Shown: positions 33,960 through 42,833 of the stretch, one piece after another
How the letters are laid out: every line of letters begins with the position of its first letter
Position numbering within the stretch: position 1 is the first letter of the stretch
Assembly (NCBI RefSeq): GCF_009754945.1
Contig: NZ_WPIN01000006.1
Coordinates: 248,001-312,000, forward strand
Direction: 5' to 3'
Length of the DNA: 64,000 nt
Origin: Spirosoma arboris
GTDB lineage: Bacteria > Bacteroidota > Bacteroidia > Cytophagales > Spirosomataceae
Program-made: the position numbers and the translations under genes
Notes under the pieces: model-generated
Database searches by the model: none
Told to the model about the DNA's origin: nothing
Seen by the model: only the letters and a program-made list of their open reading frames with translations

Positions 33960-36629
33960 TTATTCGCTTCTGAGGCTCTTCACGGGATTCAGTAAACCAG
34001 CTTTAATCGCTTGATAGCTAACCGTTAATAGGGTGATGGCCAACGCCACAATAAGCACGACTAAAAATACGCCAGCCCCAATATTGATTTTGTACGTATA
34101 GCTTTCCAGCCATTGGCTCATAACGTACCAGGCAATGGGTGAAGCCACTAAACAGGAAATAATGACCAACTGAACGAAGTCTTTAGACAGGAGTCCCCAC
34201 ACATTGGCGATGCTAGCACCCAACACCTTACGAATGCCAATTTCTTTCGTACGTTGCTCAGCCATGAACGATGCCAGACCGAATAAACCTAGACAGGAAA
34301 TGAAGATAGCCAGCAAAGAAACGATAGCCGACAGATTGCCAATGAGTTCTTCGTAGCTGAATTTTTTAGCGTATTCAGTATCCGAGAACTTATAATCGAA
34401 CGGAAAACCTGGGTTGTACTTATCGAAAATCGGCTGGATTTTTTGGATCGCTGCCGATGAGGACACATTTGGATTGATGCGTACACAAATAGAGCCCACC
34501 CAATATTTGTCAAAAATAACGGTCAACGGCGAGACGGCCTGGTAGGGCGATTCCATCATCATATCGGGTATGACGCCAACTACTTTTCGGTCGCTACCAT
34601 TCCATTTCAGGAGTTCGCCAACAGGGTGTTTCAATCCCATGCGTTTAACAGCCGCTTCATTCAATAGTACTCCCCCTAATGAATCAGTCCCAAAGTCTCG
34701 GGAAAAATCGCGTCCCTCCATGAGTTTAATCCCCATAGTTTTGGTGTAGTCATAACTCGTTGCAATCGTTTTGAATCCTACAGATTTATCGTTGGGCGTA
34801 GAGCCCTTCCACTCCCATCCGTTATTGGTGGCCCAAACTTGAGCCGGTGGCGAATTGGTTGTACAAATAGACGATACCATGCCTGAGCCCAGCAATTCGG
34901 CCTGAAGGGCTTCGAAATGATCCACTAAATCTTTGGACGCATTGACAGAAATGAGTCCTTGTTTGGTAAACCCAATCGGTCGATTTTTTCCATGTTGTAT
35001 CTGCTGATAAATGATAATCGTACCAATCATCAGCACAATGGAAAAGGTAAATTGAATAACGACCAGGATTTGCCGGGGTAACGACGCACTTTTACCCACA
35101 TGAACGCCCCCTTTGAGAATCCTGACAGGGTTGAATGACGATAGGTAAAGCGCCGGATAACTGCCTGCTAATAGACCCGTGAATAGGGTGAAAATGACCA
35201 TGATACCCCAGAAAATTGGATTGTCAATCTGGAGCGCCAGTTGTTTTTCAGTAAGCGTATTGAAATAAGGTAGCACCATCAATACCGCCCCCAGGGCCAA
35301 CACTAAAGCCATAAAGGTAATTAACAGTGATTCGCTCAAAAACTGCCCAATGAGTTGTTCGCGACCCGAGCCAACGGCTTTTCGAACCCCCACTTCTTTG
35401 GCCCGCTTCTCGGAACGGGCCGTTGAGAGGTTCATAAAATTGATGCAGGCAATTACTAAAATGAACAAACCAAAAATGCCAAATAGCCGAACGTATTTAA
35501 TAAAACCACCCGTATTTTTCCCTTCGGTAAACTCCGAATAGAGCCGCCATTTCGACATGGGGTGCAGGAAAACTTCGGGTTTTGTACTCTTTTGGGTGAG
35601 CTCATCATTTAACAGATGGTTTAATATGACGTCTTTGATTTTGGCATTGGTTTTTTCGAGGGATACGCCATCCTTGAGCTGGGCAAATACCTGATAATCA
35701 TTGCTTATCCAGTTGGTTTCTGCCCTTTTTATATAATCAGGTTGACGTGCCGCCTGTAAATGCCACGGAATTAAATAATCAAATTGAAGGGTCGCATTTT
35801 TGGGTTGTTTGGCTACCACAGCCGTCACTTTTAAATCGACCGTATTATCTATTCGCACGGTTTTGCCAATAGGATCTTTCTGGCCAAAAAGTGCTTGGGC
35901 TGTTTCGTCCGTCAATACAATGGAATACGGTTCTTTCAGTGGATTTTTATCCCCATCTAATACCTGTAGCGAAAACATATCAATGGCATCCTGACCAATG
36001 TAATGTCCATCTTTCAGGAATTTCTGATTGCCCACGACTAACGAACGTTGACCACTCCAATCGCACATGGCTGTTGCTTTAAAGTCCGGGTATTTGGTTT
36101 TTAATTCGTCGCCAAGCGGAAAGGGTATTGCATCCTGCGTTCCTCTACGCCCATCGAAGGTTTGGTTCACCTCGACCTGGTAAAGGGTTTCGTAGTTTTT
36201 GTGGTGCTTATTGGCCGATAATTCATCATTTATCCAAATGCCTATCAGCATGGCTACGGCCATACCTACAGCCAGCCCACCGATGTTAATAGCGGAATAC
36301 GATTTGTTTTTGATCAGATTCCGAAAGGCGATTGTTAAATACGAACGGATCATAGTAGGATGAAGAAAGGATTTAGAGACGTCACTGTATTTTGTATAAC
36401 GAGGCTTGAAAGTAGGCGTGGGTTCCCGTCGCCAGAGCCGGGGATGCAGCAATAAAAGCAGATCCACCACATACATCAGTCGGGCTTTAGCATAGCCACT
36501 GCGCTGTCCCCGTTTATGGAACAACTCATCCATATCGCCCTGAATCTCCTCTCGCAGATGCGGAGCCGTGATTCGTTCCAGCAGGCGTTTCGCCCAACGG
36601 GGCGGGTAGGATGATTGCTTCTGATTCAT
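33960..36629 (-). CDS. orphan FtsX-type ABC permease with prefix domain (copy b)
   Basis: 889 residues, the same architecture as copy a and by far its closest relative: prefix domain 'HLREEIQGDMDELFHKRGQRSGYAKARLMY', first-module loop 'ARSEKRAKEVGVRKAVGSGREQLIGQF' and second-module 'EQRTKEIGIRKVLGASIANVWGLL'. Differences concentrate in the periplasmic parts (residues about 160-390), while the membrane core is nearly identical. One stretch of 127 bases (34829-34955) is identical to 31996-32122. It begins 22 bases downstream of copy c's stop, so these two are co-transcribed. Location: inner membrane. The substrate is unknown; MacB-like export or lipoprotein handling is possible. Confidence 0.92.
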   Translation of the reverse strand: MNQKQSSYPPRWAKRLLERITAPHLREEIQGDMDELFHKRGQRSGYAKARLMYVVDLLLLLHPRLWRREPTPTFKPRYTKYSDVSKSFLHPTMIRSYLTIAFRNLIKNKSYSAINIGGLAVGMAVAMLIGIWINDELSANKHHKNYETLYQVEVNQTFDGRRGTQDAIPFPLGDELKTKYPDFKATAMCDWSGQRSLVVGNQKFLKDGHYIGQDAIDMFSLQVLDGDKNPLKEPYSIVLTDETAQALFGQKDPIGKTVRIDNTVDLKVTAVVAKQPKNATLQFDYLIPWHLQAARQPDYIKRAETNWISNDYQVFAQLKDGVSLEKTNAKIKDVILNHLLNDELTQKSTKPEVFLHPMSKWRLYSEFTEGKNTGGFIKYVRLFGIFGLFILVIACINFMNLSTARSEKRAKEVGVRKAVGSGREQLIGQFLSESLLITFMALVLALGAVLMVLPYFNTLTEKQLALQIDNPIFWGIMVIFTLFTGLLAGSYPALYLSSFNPVRILKGGVHVGKSASLPRQILVVIQFTFSIVLMIGTIIIYQQIQHGKNRPIGFTKQGLISVNASKDLVDHFEALQAELLGSGMVSSICTTNSPPAQVWATNNGWEWKGSTPNDKSVGFKTIATSYDYTKTMGIKLMEGRDFSRDFGTDSLGGVLLNEAAVKRMGLKHPVGELLKWNGSDRKVVGVIPDMMMESPYQAVSPLTVIFDKYWVGSICVRINPNVSSSAAIQKIQPIFDKYNPGFPFDYKFSDTEYAKKFSYEELIGNLSAIVSLLAIFISCLGLFGLASFMAEQRTKEIGIRKVLGASIANVWGLLSKDFVQLVIISCLVASPIAWYVMSQWLESYTYKINIGAGVFLVVLIVALAITLLTVSYQAIKAGLLNPVKSLRSE

Positions 36630-36651
36630 AGCAGTAGATTGTCAGCCCAGT

Positions 36652-39339
36652 TTATTCGCTTCGCAGGCTCTTCACGGGATTCAGTAAACCAGCTTTGATC
36701 GCTTGATAGCTAACCGTTAGTAAGGTGATTGCCAAGGCGATAACCAGCACGATTAAAAATACACCAGCCCCAATATTGATTTTGTAGGTATAGCTTTCCA
36801 GCCATTGATTCATGGCATACCAGGCAATGGGCGAAGCGATCAAACAGGAAATAATGACTAACAGAACGAAGTCTTTCGATAGTAGCTGCCAGACATTGGC
36901 TACACTGGCACCCAGTACTTTCCGAACGCCAATTTCTTTGGTGCGTTGCTCCGCTATAAAGGAAGCCAAACCAAATAGGCCCAGGCACGAAATAAATATG
37001 GCCAGCAGGCAAACAACAGCCGAAAGATTGCCGATGAGTTCTTCGTAGTGGAATTTCTTGTTGTACTCCGTATCGGCAAACTTATAATCGAACGGAAATC
37101 CCGGATTGTATTTATCAAAAATCGGGGCGATTTTGTTGATAGCTATCGAAGGTGCTACGGCCGGATTGATTCGTACGCAAAGGAAACCTACCCAACTCTT
37201 ATCCTTTTCAAAAAGAATGGTCATTGGCGCAACGGCGCGGTAGGGCGACCATTCCACAACTATGTCGGGGATTACCCCAACGACTGTCCGATCTTTCCCC
37301 GCCCATCGTAGCAGCTCGCCGACGGGGTGTTTCAACCCCATACGTTTGACAGCCGCTTCATTTAAAATAACACCTGACGAGTCGGTCGTAAAGTCCCGCG
37401 AAAAATCCCTGCCTTCCTTGAGCTTAATACCCATTGTTTTGATATAATCATAATTGGTCGCAATGGTCGTGAAAATAGACGCCTGATCTTCCGGTGTCGA
37501 TCCTTTCCACGACCAGCCACTATTGGAACTCCACCACTGGGTCGGTGGTGAATTGGACTTGCAAATAGACGATACCGCTCCTGTAGCCAATAATTCAGCT
37601 CGAAGGGCTTCAAAATGGTCAACTAGATCGTTAGAGGAGTTTATGGAAATGAGCCCCTTGTTCGTAAACCCAATTGGCCGGTTTTTGCCGTGCTGAATCT
37701 GCTGATAAATAATGATGGTACTAATCATCAGCACAGTGGAAAACGTGAATTGAATGACGACCAGAATTTTACGGGGTAACGACGCACTTTTACCCACATG
37801 AACGCCCCCTTTGAGAATTTTGACAGGGTTGAACGAAGACAAATAAAGGGCCGGATAACTGCCGGCCAGTAAGCCAGTAAATACGGTGAAAATGATCATA
37901 ACGCCCCAGAAAACGGGATTCCCAAATTCAATGGACATCGTTTTCGCGGTAAGCGTATTGAAATAAGGCATTGAAATTAACACGATAACTAGTGCTAGCA
38001 CCAGAGCCATGCAGGCAATCAGGGTTGACTCACTCAAAAACTGCCCAACCAGTTGTTCACGACCCGAGCCAACGGCTTTCCGAACCCCCACTTCTTTGGC
38101 TCGTTTTTCGGAACGGGCCGTTGAGAGGTTCATGAAATTGATGCAGGCAATGACTAGAATAAATAAGCCGAAAATGCCAAACAGACGTACATATTTGATA
38201 AAACCGCCTGTGTTTTTCCCCTCGGTAAATTCCGAATAGAGTCTCCATTTTGACATAGGATGCAGGAATAATTCGGGCTTTACACGTCTGGTATTGACGT
38301 CATAGGATGAGTGGCTTAAGATCACATCTTTGATTTTGACATTGGTTTGTGCTGGATCTACGCCGTCTTTAAGCTGTACATAAACGCCCCAGCCGTTATT
38401 TTTCCAATTCATTTTCATGTATTTTCCTACCCACTCATACATGTTCTCCTGTAGTTGCCAGGGAAGCAGATAATCAAATTGAAGCGTAGCGTTTTGGGGC
38501 TGTTTGGCAACCACGGCCGTCACTTTTAAATCGACCTTATTATCCATTTTGAGGAGTTTACCAATCGGGTCCTGATCTCCGAAAAGGGCATGGGCTGTTT
38601 CATCGGTCAGTACAATCGAATATGGCTCCTTTAATGGATTTTTATTCCCATTCAGGATAGTCAACGAAAACATATCAATGGCATCTTCGCCAATGAAAAG
38701 CCCCTGTTTAATGAATTTCTGAGCCCCAACAATCAACGATCGATTGCCCTCTCCCCGGTCGTACATGGCTACCGCCTTAAAGTCCGGGTATTTGGATCTT
38801 AGTTCGTCACCCGTTGGAAACGGTAACGCGTCCTGCGTACCTCTAACACCATCAAAGGTTTGACTCATTTTGACCTGGTAGAGATTTTCGTAGTTTTTAT
38901 GGTGCTTGTTGGCCGATACTTCATCGTTTATCCAAATGCCAATCAGCATGGCCACAGCCATGCCTACGGCCAGCCCACCGATGTTGATGGCCGAATACGA
39001 TTTATTTTTGACCAGATTTCGAAAGGCGATTGTTAAATAATTACGGATCATAGTAGGATTGAGGAAAAAGGGCTTAGAAACGTCACTATATTTTGTATAA
39101 CGAGGTTTGAATTTGGGTGCCGATTCGCGTCGCCACAGTCTGGGGTGTAACAACAGGACTATATCCCAGACATACATACGCCGGGCTTTGGCATAGCCAT
39201 GTCGCTGACCTCGTTTGTGAAATAATTCATCCAGATCGCCTGTGAGCTCTTCGCGTAGATGGGGAGCTGCAATTCGCTCCAGTAAGCGCCGAGCCCATTG
39301 GGGCGGTGTGCCGTTGGGAGGTGTTTGCTTAGAGTTCAT
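36652..39339 (-). CDS. orphan FtsX-type ABC permease with prefix domain (copy c)
   Basis: 895 residues from the ATG at 39337-39339. This start shares four bases with the PadR stop (ATGA overlap), which is strong evidence for coupled translation and against the longer frame beginning at 39381 inside PadR. Architecture is as in copies a and b: prefix domain 'HLREELTGDLDELFHKRGQRHGYAKARRMY', 'AINIGGLAVGMAVAMLIG', coupling loop 'ARSEKRAKEVGVRKAVGSGREQLVGQF', and 'EQRTKEIGVRKVLGASVANVWQLL' in the second module. It is the most divergent copy, with several substitutions in the second periplasmic domain. As the promoter-proximal gene, it is probably the ancestral member of the array. Confidence 0.93.
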   Translation of the reverse strand: MNSKQTPPNGTPPQWARRLLERIAAPHLREELTGDLDELFHKRGQRHGYAKARRMYVWDIVLLLHPRLWRRESAPKFKPRYTKYSDVSKPFFLNPTMIRNYLTIAFRNLVKNKSYSAINIGGLAVGMAVAMLIGIWINDEVSANKHHKNYENLYQVKMSQTFDGVRGTQDALPFPTGDELRSKYPDFKAVAMYDRGEGNRSLIVGAQKFIKQGLFIGEDAIDMFSLTILNGNKNPLKEPYSIVLTDETAHALFGDQDPIGKLLKMDNKVDLKVTAVVAKQPQNATLQFDYLLPWQLQENMYEWVGKYMKMNWKNNGWGVYVQLKDGVDPAQTNVKIKDVILSHSSYDVNTRRVKPELFLHPMSKWRLYSEFTEGKNTGGFIKYVRLFGIFGLFILVIACINFMNLSTARSEKRAKEVGVRKAVGSGREQLVGQFLSESTLIACMALVLALVIVLISMPYFNTLTAKTMSIEFGNPVFWGVMIIFTVFTGLLAGSYPALYLSSFNPVKILKGGVHVGKSASLPRKILVVIQFTFSTVLMISTIIIYQQIQHGKNRPIGFTNKGLISINSSNDLVDHFEALRAELLATGAVSSICKSNSPPTQWWSSNSGWSWKGSTPEDQASIFTTIATNYDYIKTMGIKLKEGRDFSRDFTTDSSGVILNEAAVKRMGLKHPVGELLRWAGKDRTVVGVIPDIVVEWSPYRAVAPMTILFEKDKSWVGFLCVRINPAVAPSIAINKIAPIFDKYNPGFPFDYKFADTEYNKKFHYEELIGNLSAVVCLLAIFISCLGLFGLASFIAEQRTKEIGVRKVLGASVANVWQLLSKDFVLLVIISCLIASPIAWYAMNQWLESYTYKINIGAGVFLIVLVIALAITLLTVSYQAIKAGLLNPVKSLRSE

Positions 39340-39674
39340 GCTACACTTCCTCCAAAAGCTGCTTTGGGAATATCGGCCCACAAGTCATTGCGAATTTTAC
39401 GAGCTTCCTGCAAAACCTGTTCGCCAGAAACAGTTACTGTGAACAGGCGTTTGCGTCGTCCTCCTCGTTCGGCGGTAGACTCCCCGAATCGAGAATGTAC
39501 CAGTCCTTTTTCTTCGAGTCGTTGCATGGTGCGGTGAACAGCACCTAAACTCATGGGCCGTTCCAACCGCTGACTGAGTTCTTCCACGACGGCTGCACTA
39601 TAAGCATCATCGTAAAGTAGTGCGATTGTCAGCAGGACGATCTCTTCAAATTCACCGAATTGAGTGCCTTTCAT
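39336..39674 (-). CDS. PadR-family transcriptional regulator
   Basis: 112 residues, the short PadR type: winged helix 'FEEIVLLTIALLYDDAYSAAVVEELSQRLERPMSLGAVHRTMQRLEEKGLV', wing 'GGRRKRLFTVTVSGEQVL', and a C-terminal dimer helix. Its stop codon overlaps the start of permease copy c by four bases, so it heads a PadR-permease-permease-permease operon. PadR proteins typically repress their own operon and release it on binding a small molecule or stress signal. That fits control of envelope permeases here. Confidence 0.95.
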   Translation of the reverse strand: MKGTQFGEFEEIVLLTIALLYDDAYSAAVVEELSQRLERPMSLGAVHRTMQRLEEKGLVHSRFGESTAERGGRRKRLFTVTVSGEQVLQEARKIRNDLWADIPKAAFGGSVA

Positions 39675-39700
39675 GGCTAATCCGAGTAGCAGTTTCTGGC

Positions 39701-39729
39701 CTATAACTATATACTACTCATTTGTATAG
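39701..39729. promoter_or_regulatory. possible PadR operator
   Basis: CTATA (39701-39705) and TATAG (39725-39729) bracket an AT-rich stretch with ATACTACT, starting 27 bases upstream of the PadR start codon. A further near-perfect palindrome GTCCATTAACGGAC lies at 39809-39822. Both are only candidates, and neither overlaps a clear -7 box. Confidence 0.3.
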
Positions 39730-39859
39730 CAAATCAATTGCCAACTCACAAAAACACCATTTAGGCTTTGTAATAAGGCTTTTTGATGGAATATAAGCCC
39801 GCCGAGTTGTCCATTAACGGACATATCCTGTACGATTCAGGACAGGGGTTGGGGTGAGG

Positions 39860-40288
39860 TTATATGGCGAGAACAGCGCCTTCAATTAGTGAGCGGAGGG
39901 TTGTCTTTTCATAAACTGCCAGATTTGCATCGCGTACACGAATCATAATGGGCCGGATTTCACAGGTTTCCTCATCGTCACAATCGTCGCAACGGACATA
40001 GAAATTTAGCGACACACAAGGTGTTGGGGCAATTGGCCCGTCGATTATCCGGATTACCTGAGCCAAATTGATTCGTTCTGGTTCCAGTCTCAAGCTGTAA
40101 CCACCCCCTTTCCCTTTCTGGCTTTGTAGTAATCCATGATTCCGTAGTTCGAGTAGGATGCTTTCCAGAAATTTTTTTGGAATGTTTTCATGAGCCGAGA
40201 TGGTAGTAATCAGCACAGGGCCATTCCCAAATTGTTCGGCTAATACCTTCACCGCTTTGATGGCGTACTTCGCTTTTTTTGAAATCAT
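39860..40288 (-). CDS. Rrf2-family regulator with four-Cys cluster
   Basis: 142 residues. The winged helix is at residues about 1-75 ('KKAKYAIKAVKVLAEQF', 'ISAHENIPKKFLESILLELRNHGLLQSQKGKGGGYSL'), followed by the dimerisation helix. Four Cys (C91, C100, C103, C109 in 'CVSLNFYVRCDDCDDEETC') lie where IscR and NsrR hold an Fe-S cluster, with spacing C-x8-C-x2-C-x5-C, different from IscR's C-x5-C-x5-C. A redox, iron-sulfur or sulfur-status sensor is likely. The gene is divergent from the ACT-domain/oxidoreductase genes across a 439-base region. Confidence 0.92.
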   Translation of the reverse strand: MISKKAKYAIKAVKVLAEQFGNGPVLITTISAHENIPKKFLESILLELRNHGLLQSQKGKGGGYSLRLEPERINLAQVIRIIDGPIAPTPCVSLNFYVRCDDCDDEETCEIRPIMIRVRDANLAVYEKTTLRSLIEGAVLAI

Positions 40289-40727
40289 TTTTCGGATAAT
40301 TTCGGACTGTGTCGCTCAATTTCAGCGTAAAACTAAAGAGCAAATCGAATAAATGCTATTCTGTAGGAGTAGTAGATTAATAACGCTATATCTCCATAGA
40401 CTAATAGATAAATAGCTGTTTATCAGATTTTTGGAAAAATACTTGGAAAAAGAAAAATAGCTATTCAACTTTGCCCATCAATCTACAGGATTAAGTCAAA
40501 AGGTTCCTATTATTGGATTAAAAAGCTAGGAAAGCTGCTAACAGACTTAGGTTGTACCTACGGAACTGAATCACTCAAACACATTCGAATCTTGAATTTT
40601 TAATCACTCAACGTAGGCATTGTAGTTTATATTCTACTTAATATGTAGGATTAATGTATTTAGGTTTAACCCACACTTTATTTGCTGATTTCACTTCTTC
40701 CTTAAACTAGCTAATTACCGAAACCTT
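40289..40727. promoter_or_regulatory. 439-base divergent control region with GTAGGATTAA-like motifs
   Basis: No gene is seen. The region is AT-rich. A related word occurs at 40644-40654 (TGTAGGATTAA), 40484-40494 (TACAGGATTAA) and, weaker, 40362-40372. The first is part of a dyad CTAC-N7-GTAG (40634-40648), the sort of site Rrf2 proteins bind. Near-consensus -7 boxes on the + strand are CAACTTTG (40466-40473) and TTTATTTG (40677-40684). A possible stem pairs CCTACG near 40557 with CGTAGG near 40612. No known riboswitch is recognised. Confidence 0.4.
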
Positions 40728-41003
40728 ATGAATATCACCAGTAACACGGTCAACATTAATTGGCACCAAATAAGCTATCGAGTCGCTGGGTTTGACCGGT
40801 TGAACTTTGTTAATGACATTACGAATGCCATCCCACAGGATGATGCCTGTCAGATTGCACGACTGGATTTTGAAGCAGATGGTGTGCAAGCTCGTGGGTG
40901 GCTGATTATTCGCGTTCGGCAACAGCAATGGTTTACGACCATACACGACCGGCTGCGTTCAGTTCGGGGGATGGTAAGCGTGCAGGCTGACCCGGTAATT
41001 TAG
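40728..41003 (+). CDS. free-standing ACT-domain-like protein
   Basis: 91 residues, one domain. The pattern 'ISYRVAGFDRLNFVNDITNAIP...CQIARLDFEADGVQARGWLIIRV', then a helix 'WFTTIHDRLRSVRGMVSVQ', reproduces the beta-alpha-beta-beta-alpha-beta order of ACT domains such as the RelA C-terminus (DR.G.L.DIT ... L.V.V ... L..L...RGV..V). ACT domains bind amino acids or other small ligands and regulate partner enzymes. Here no catalytic domain is attached, so it may sense a ligand for the adjacent oxidoreductase or another protein. The gene is divergent from the Rrf2 regulator and 129 bases upstream of the oxidoreductase. Confidence 0.65.
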   Translation: MNITSNTVNINWHQISYRVAGFDRLNFVNDITNAIPQDDACQIARLDFEADGVQARGWLIIRVRQQQWFTTIHDRLRSVRGMVSVQADPVI

Positions 41004-41132
41004 ACTCTATTGATGCCGATTTCGGTATCTTTGGTACTGGAAGCAGTAGTTCTGGTGGGGTATTCTGTCACTAGTAAACCAGAACGCCGGATTAATTCGC
41101 ACCAGAATACATCGCTTACAAGGTATAAATCA

Positions 41133-42602
41133 ATGAGTAAGCTTGAATACGATGCCGTTGTTGTGGGTTCCGGACCGAATGGCCTGAGCGCAGCCATTGT
41201 ACTGGTACGGGCTGGTTTGTCGGTGGTAGTGCTGGAAGCCCAACACACCATTGGCGGTGGAACGCGCTCGGCTGAACTGACGCTCCCTGGTTTCGTGCAC
41301 GATATCGGATCGGCAATTCATCCACTAGCGGCTGGATCGCCTTTGTTTCAACGTTTGCCTTTAGCGGAACATGGACTGGAGTTTATTTATCCGCCCATCT
41401 CTGCCGCTCACCCTTTCGATGGTGGCCGGGTAGCCACTCTGGTTGGCTCAGTAGACGAAACAGCCCGGACATTGGGCGTCGATGAACAAGCTTACCACAA
41501 ACTTTTCGATTCTGTTGTTCGACATTGGCCCACGATGGCTGCCGATGTGCTAGGACCGCTACGCTTCCCTAAGCATCCGCTCGATATGGCCCAATTCGGC
41601 TTAGATGCGCTGCTTCCAGCAACCGTTGTGGCGAATCGGTTTCAAACCACCGAAGCAAGGGGATTATGGGCGGGTATGGCAGCTCATGCCATTCAACCAC
41701 TCACAAATCTGACTACTGCCGCTATTGCCCTGGTGCTCATGACGGCGAGTCACCTGCGTGGCTGGCCTATGCCCAAAGGTGGGTCGCAGTCAATTGCTAA
41801 TGCGCTAGCTTCTTATTTTAACTCGTTGGGTGGCGAAATTGAGGTTGATCGAACAGTTCATTCTCTCAGCGATCTACCCAAATCGCGGGTGGTATTGTTT
41901 GATCTTACACCAAAGCAACTCCTGTCCATTGTTGGCGATCGATTTTCAAATGGGCTGGCGAATCAGATTTACCGGAAACAACTGGAGCATTATCGGTACG
42001 GGCCGGGTATTTTCAAGATCGACTGGGCACTGGATGGCCCTATTCCCTTTACAGCTCCTGAGTGTCACCGCGCTGGAACCGTTCACCTTGGTGGTACACT
42101 CGAGGAAATTGTCGACGCCGAACAGCGAACCTGCAACGGCCAACACCCCGACAGACCGTTTGTCTTGCTAGCTCAACAGAGCCTGTTCGATTCCAGCCGT
42201 GCCCCGGCGGGCAAGCATACGGCCTGGGCTTATTGTCACGTGCCAAATGGCTCGACACTTGATCGTACCGATGCGATTGAAAAGCAGGTTGAACGCTTTG
42301 CTCCGGGTTTCCGGGATCGGATTCTTGCCCGTCATACGATGAATACGGCGCAAGTAGAAGCCTGGAATCCAAATTATGTGGGGGGCGATATCAACGGCGG
42401 TATCATCGACATCAGGCAGTTATACACGAGGCCGACAATTGGATTAACACCCTATCAAACATCGGAGCCAGGGATTTTTATTTGTTCATCAGCAACACCG
42501 CCAGGTGGTGGCGTTCATGGGATGTGTGGTTATCACGCGGCTCGTGTTGCCTTGCGGGAAGGCTTTGGAAAACCCGTGCCTATCGAACTCGCTAACGGAT
42601 AA
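41133..42602 (+). CDS. phytoene desaturase-like FAD/NAD(P)-dependent oxidoreductase
   Basis: 489 residues from ATG 41133 ('MSKLEYDAVVVGSGPNGLSAA'), chosen because the dinucleotide-binding strand begins 6 residues in. The ADP-binding fold is 'VVVGSGPNGLSAAIVLVRAGLSVVVLEA', followed by 'IGGGTRSAELTLPGFVHDIGSAIHPLAAGSP', the COG1233 signature. The C-terminal FAD-closing segment is 'GIFICSSATPPGGGVHGMCGYHAARVAL'. These enzymes (CrtI/RetSat relatives) desaturate or saturate isoprenoids or act on lipids. No other carotenoid gene is nearby, so the substrate is open. A 29-bp hairpin follows. Confidence 0.92.
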   Translation: MSKLEYDAVVVGSGPNGLSAAIVLVRAGLSVVVLEAQHTIGGGTRSAELTLPGFVHDIGSAIHPLAAGSPLFQRLPLAEHGLEFIYPPISAAHPFDGGRVATLVGSVDETARTLGVDEQAYHKLFDSVVRHWPTMAADVLGPLRFPKHPLDMAQFGLDALLPATVVANRFQTTEARGLWAGMAAHAIQPLTNLTTAAIALVLMTASHLRGWPMPKGGSQSIANALASYFNSLGGEIEVDRTVHSLSDLPKSRVVLFDLTPKQLLSIVGDRFSNGLANQIYRKQLEHYRYGPGIFKIDWALDGPIPFTAPECHRAGTVHLGGTLEEIVDAEQRTCNGQHPDRPFVLLAQQSLFDSSRAPAGKHTAWAYCHVPNGSTLDRTDAIEKQVERFAPGFRDRILARHTMNTAQVEAWNPNYVGGDINGGIIDIRQLYTRPTIGLTPYQTSEPGIFICSSATPPGGGVHGMCGYHAARVALREGFGKPVPIELANG

Positions 42603-42615
42603 ACTTTAATAAAAG

Positions 42616-42693
42616 GACTTTCGCAAAAAGCCGTGCCACGGTTCTTATCAGGATGCTGAAATAAACCGTGGCACGGCTTTTTGCGAAAGTCCT
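42616..42693. terminator. 29-bp perfect inverted repeat
   Basis: The arms 42616-42644 and 42665-42693 are perfectly complementary (core CAAAAAGCCGTGCCACGG) with a 20-base loop. They start 13 bases after the oxidoreductase stop. The arm length exceeds ordinary terminators and resembles a mobile palindrome, but the A/T tract inside the stem would also support termination. Confidence 0.7.
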
Positions 42694-42795
42694 GATCAAA
42701 ACTACTTAGGCAATGAAGTAGAATTAAGCCCAATAGATTTTATAGAATCAGTACTCTACGTGTGAATACTTTATTCAGAAAGGGCTTACAACGTC

Positions 42796-42803
42796 TAAAT
42801 TTG
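42796..42803 (+). promoter_or_regulatory. -7 box of the YeiH-family gene
   Basis: TAAATTTG, a perfect TAnnTTTG match, is 30 bases before ATG 42834. It supports this start over the in-frame GTG at 42762. Confidence 0.5.
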
Positions 42804-42833
42804 CTTAATTACTTACCTCAACTCAATAGTAGT

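Noticed and set aside
39301..39381. longer permease copy c start at 39381
   Set aside because: It would extend 46 bases into PadR, whereas ATG 39339 gives the usual ATGA coupling and matches the N-termini of copies a and b.
39787..39858. short ORF between PadR and Rrf2
   Set aside because: It has 23 codons without recognisable motif; its sequence is mostly palindromic DNA.
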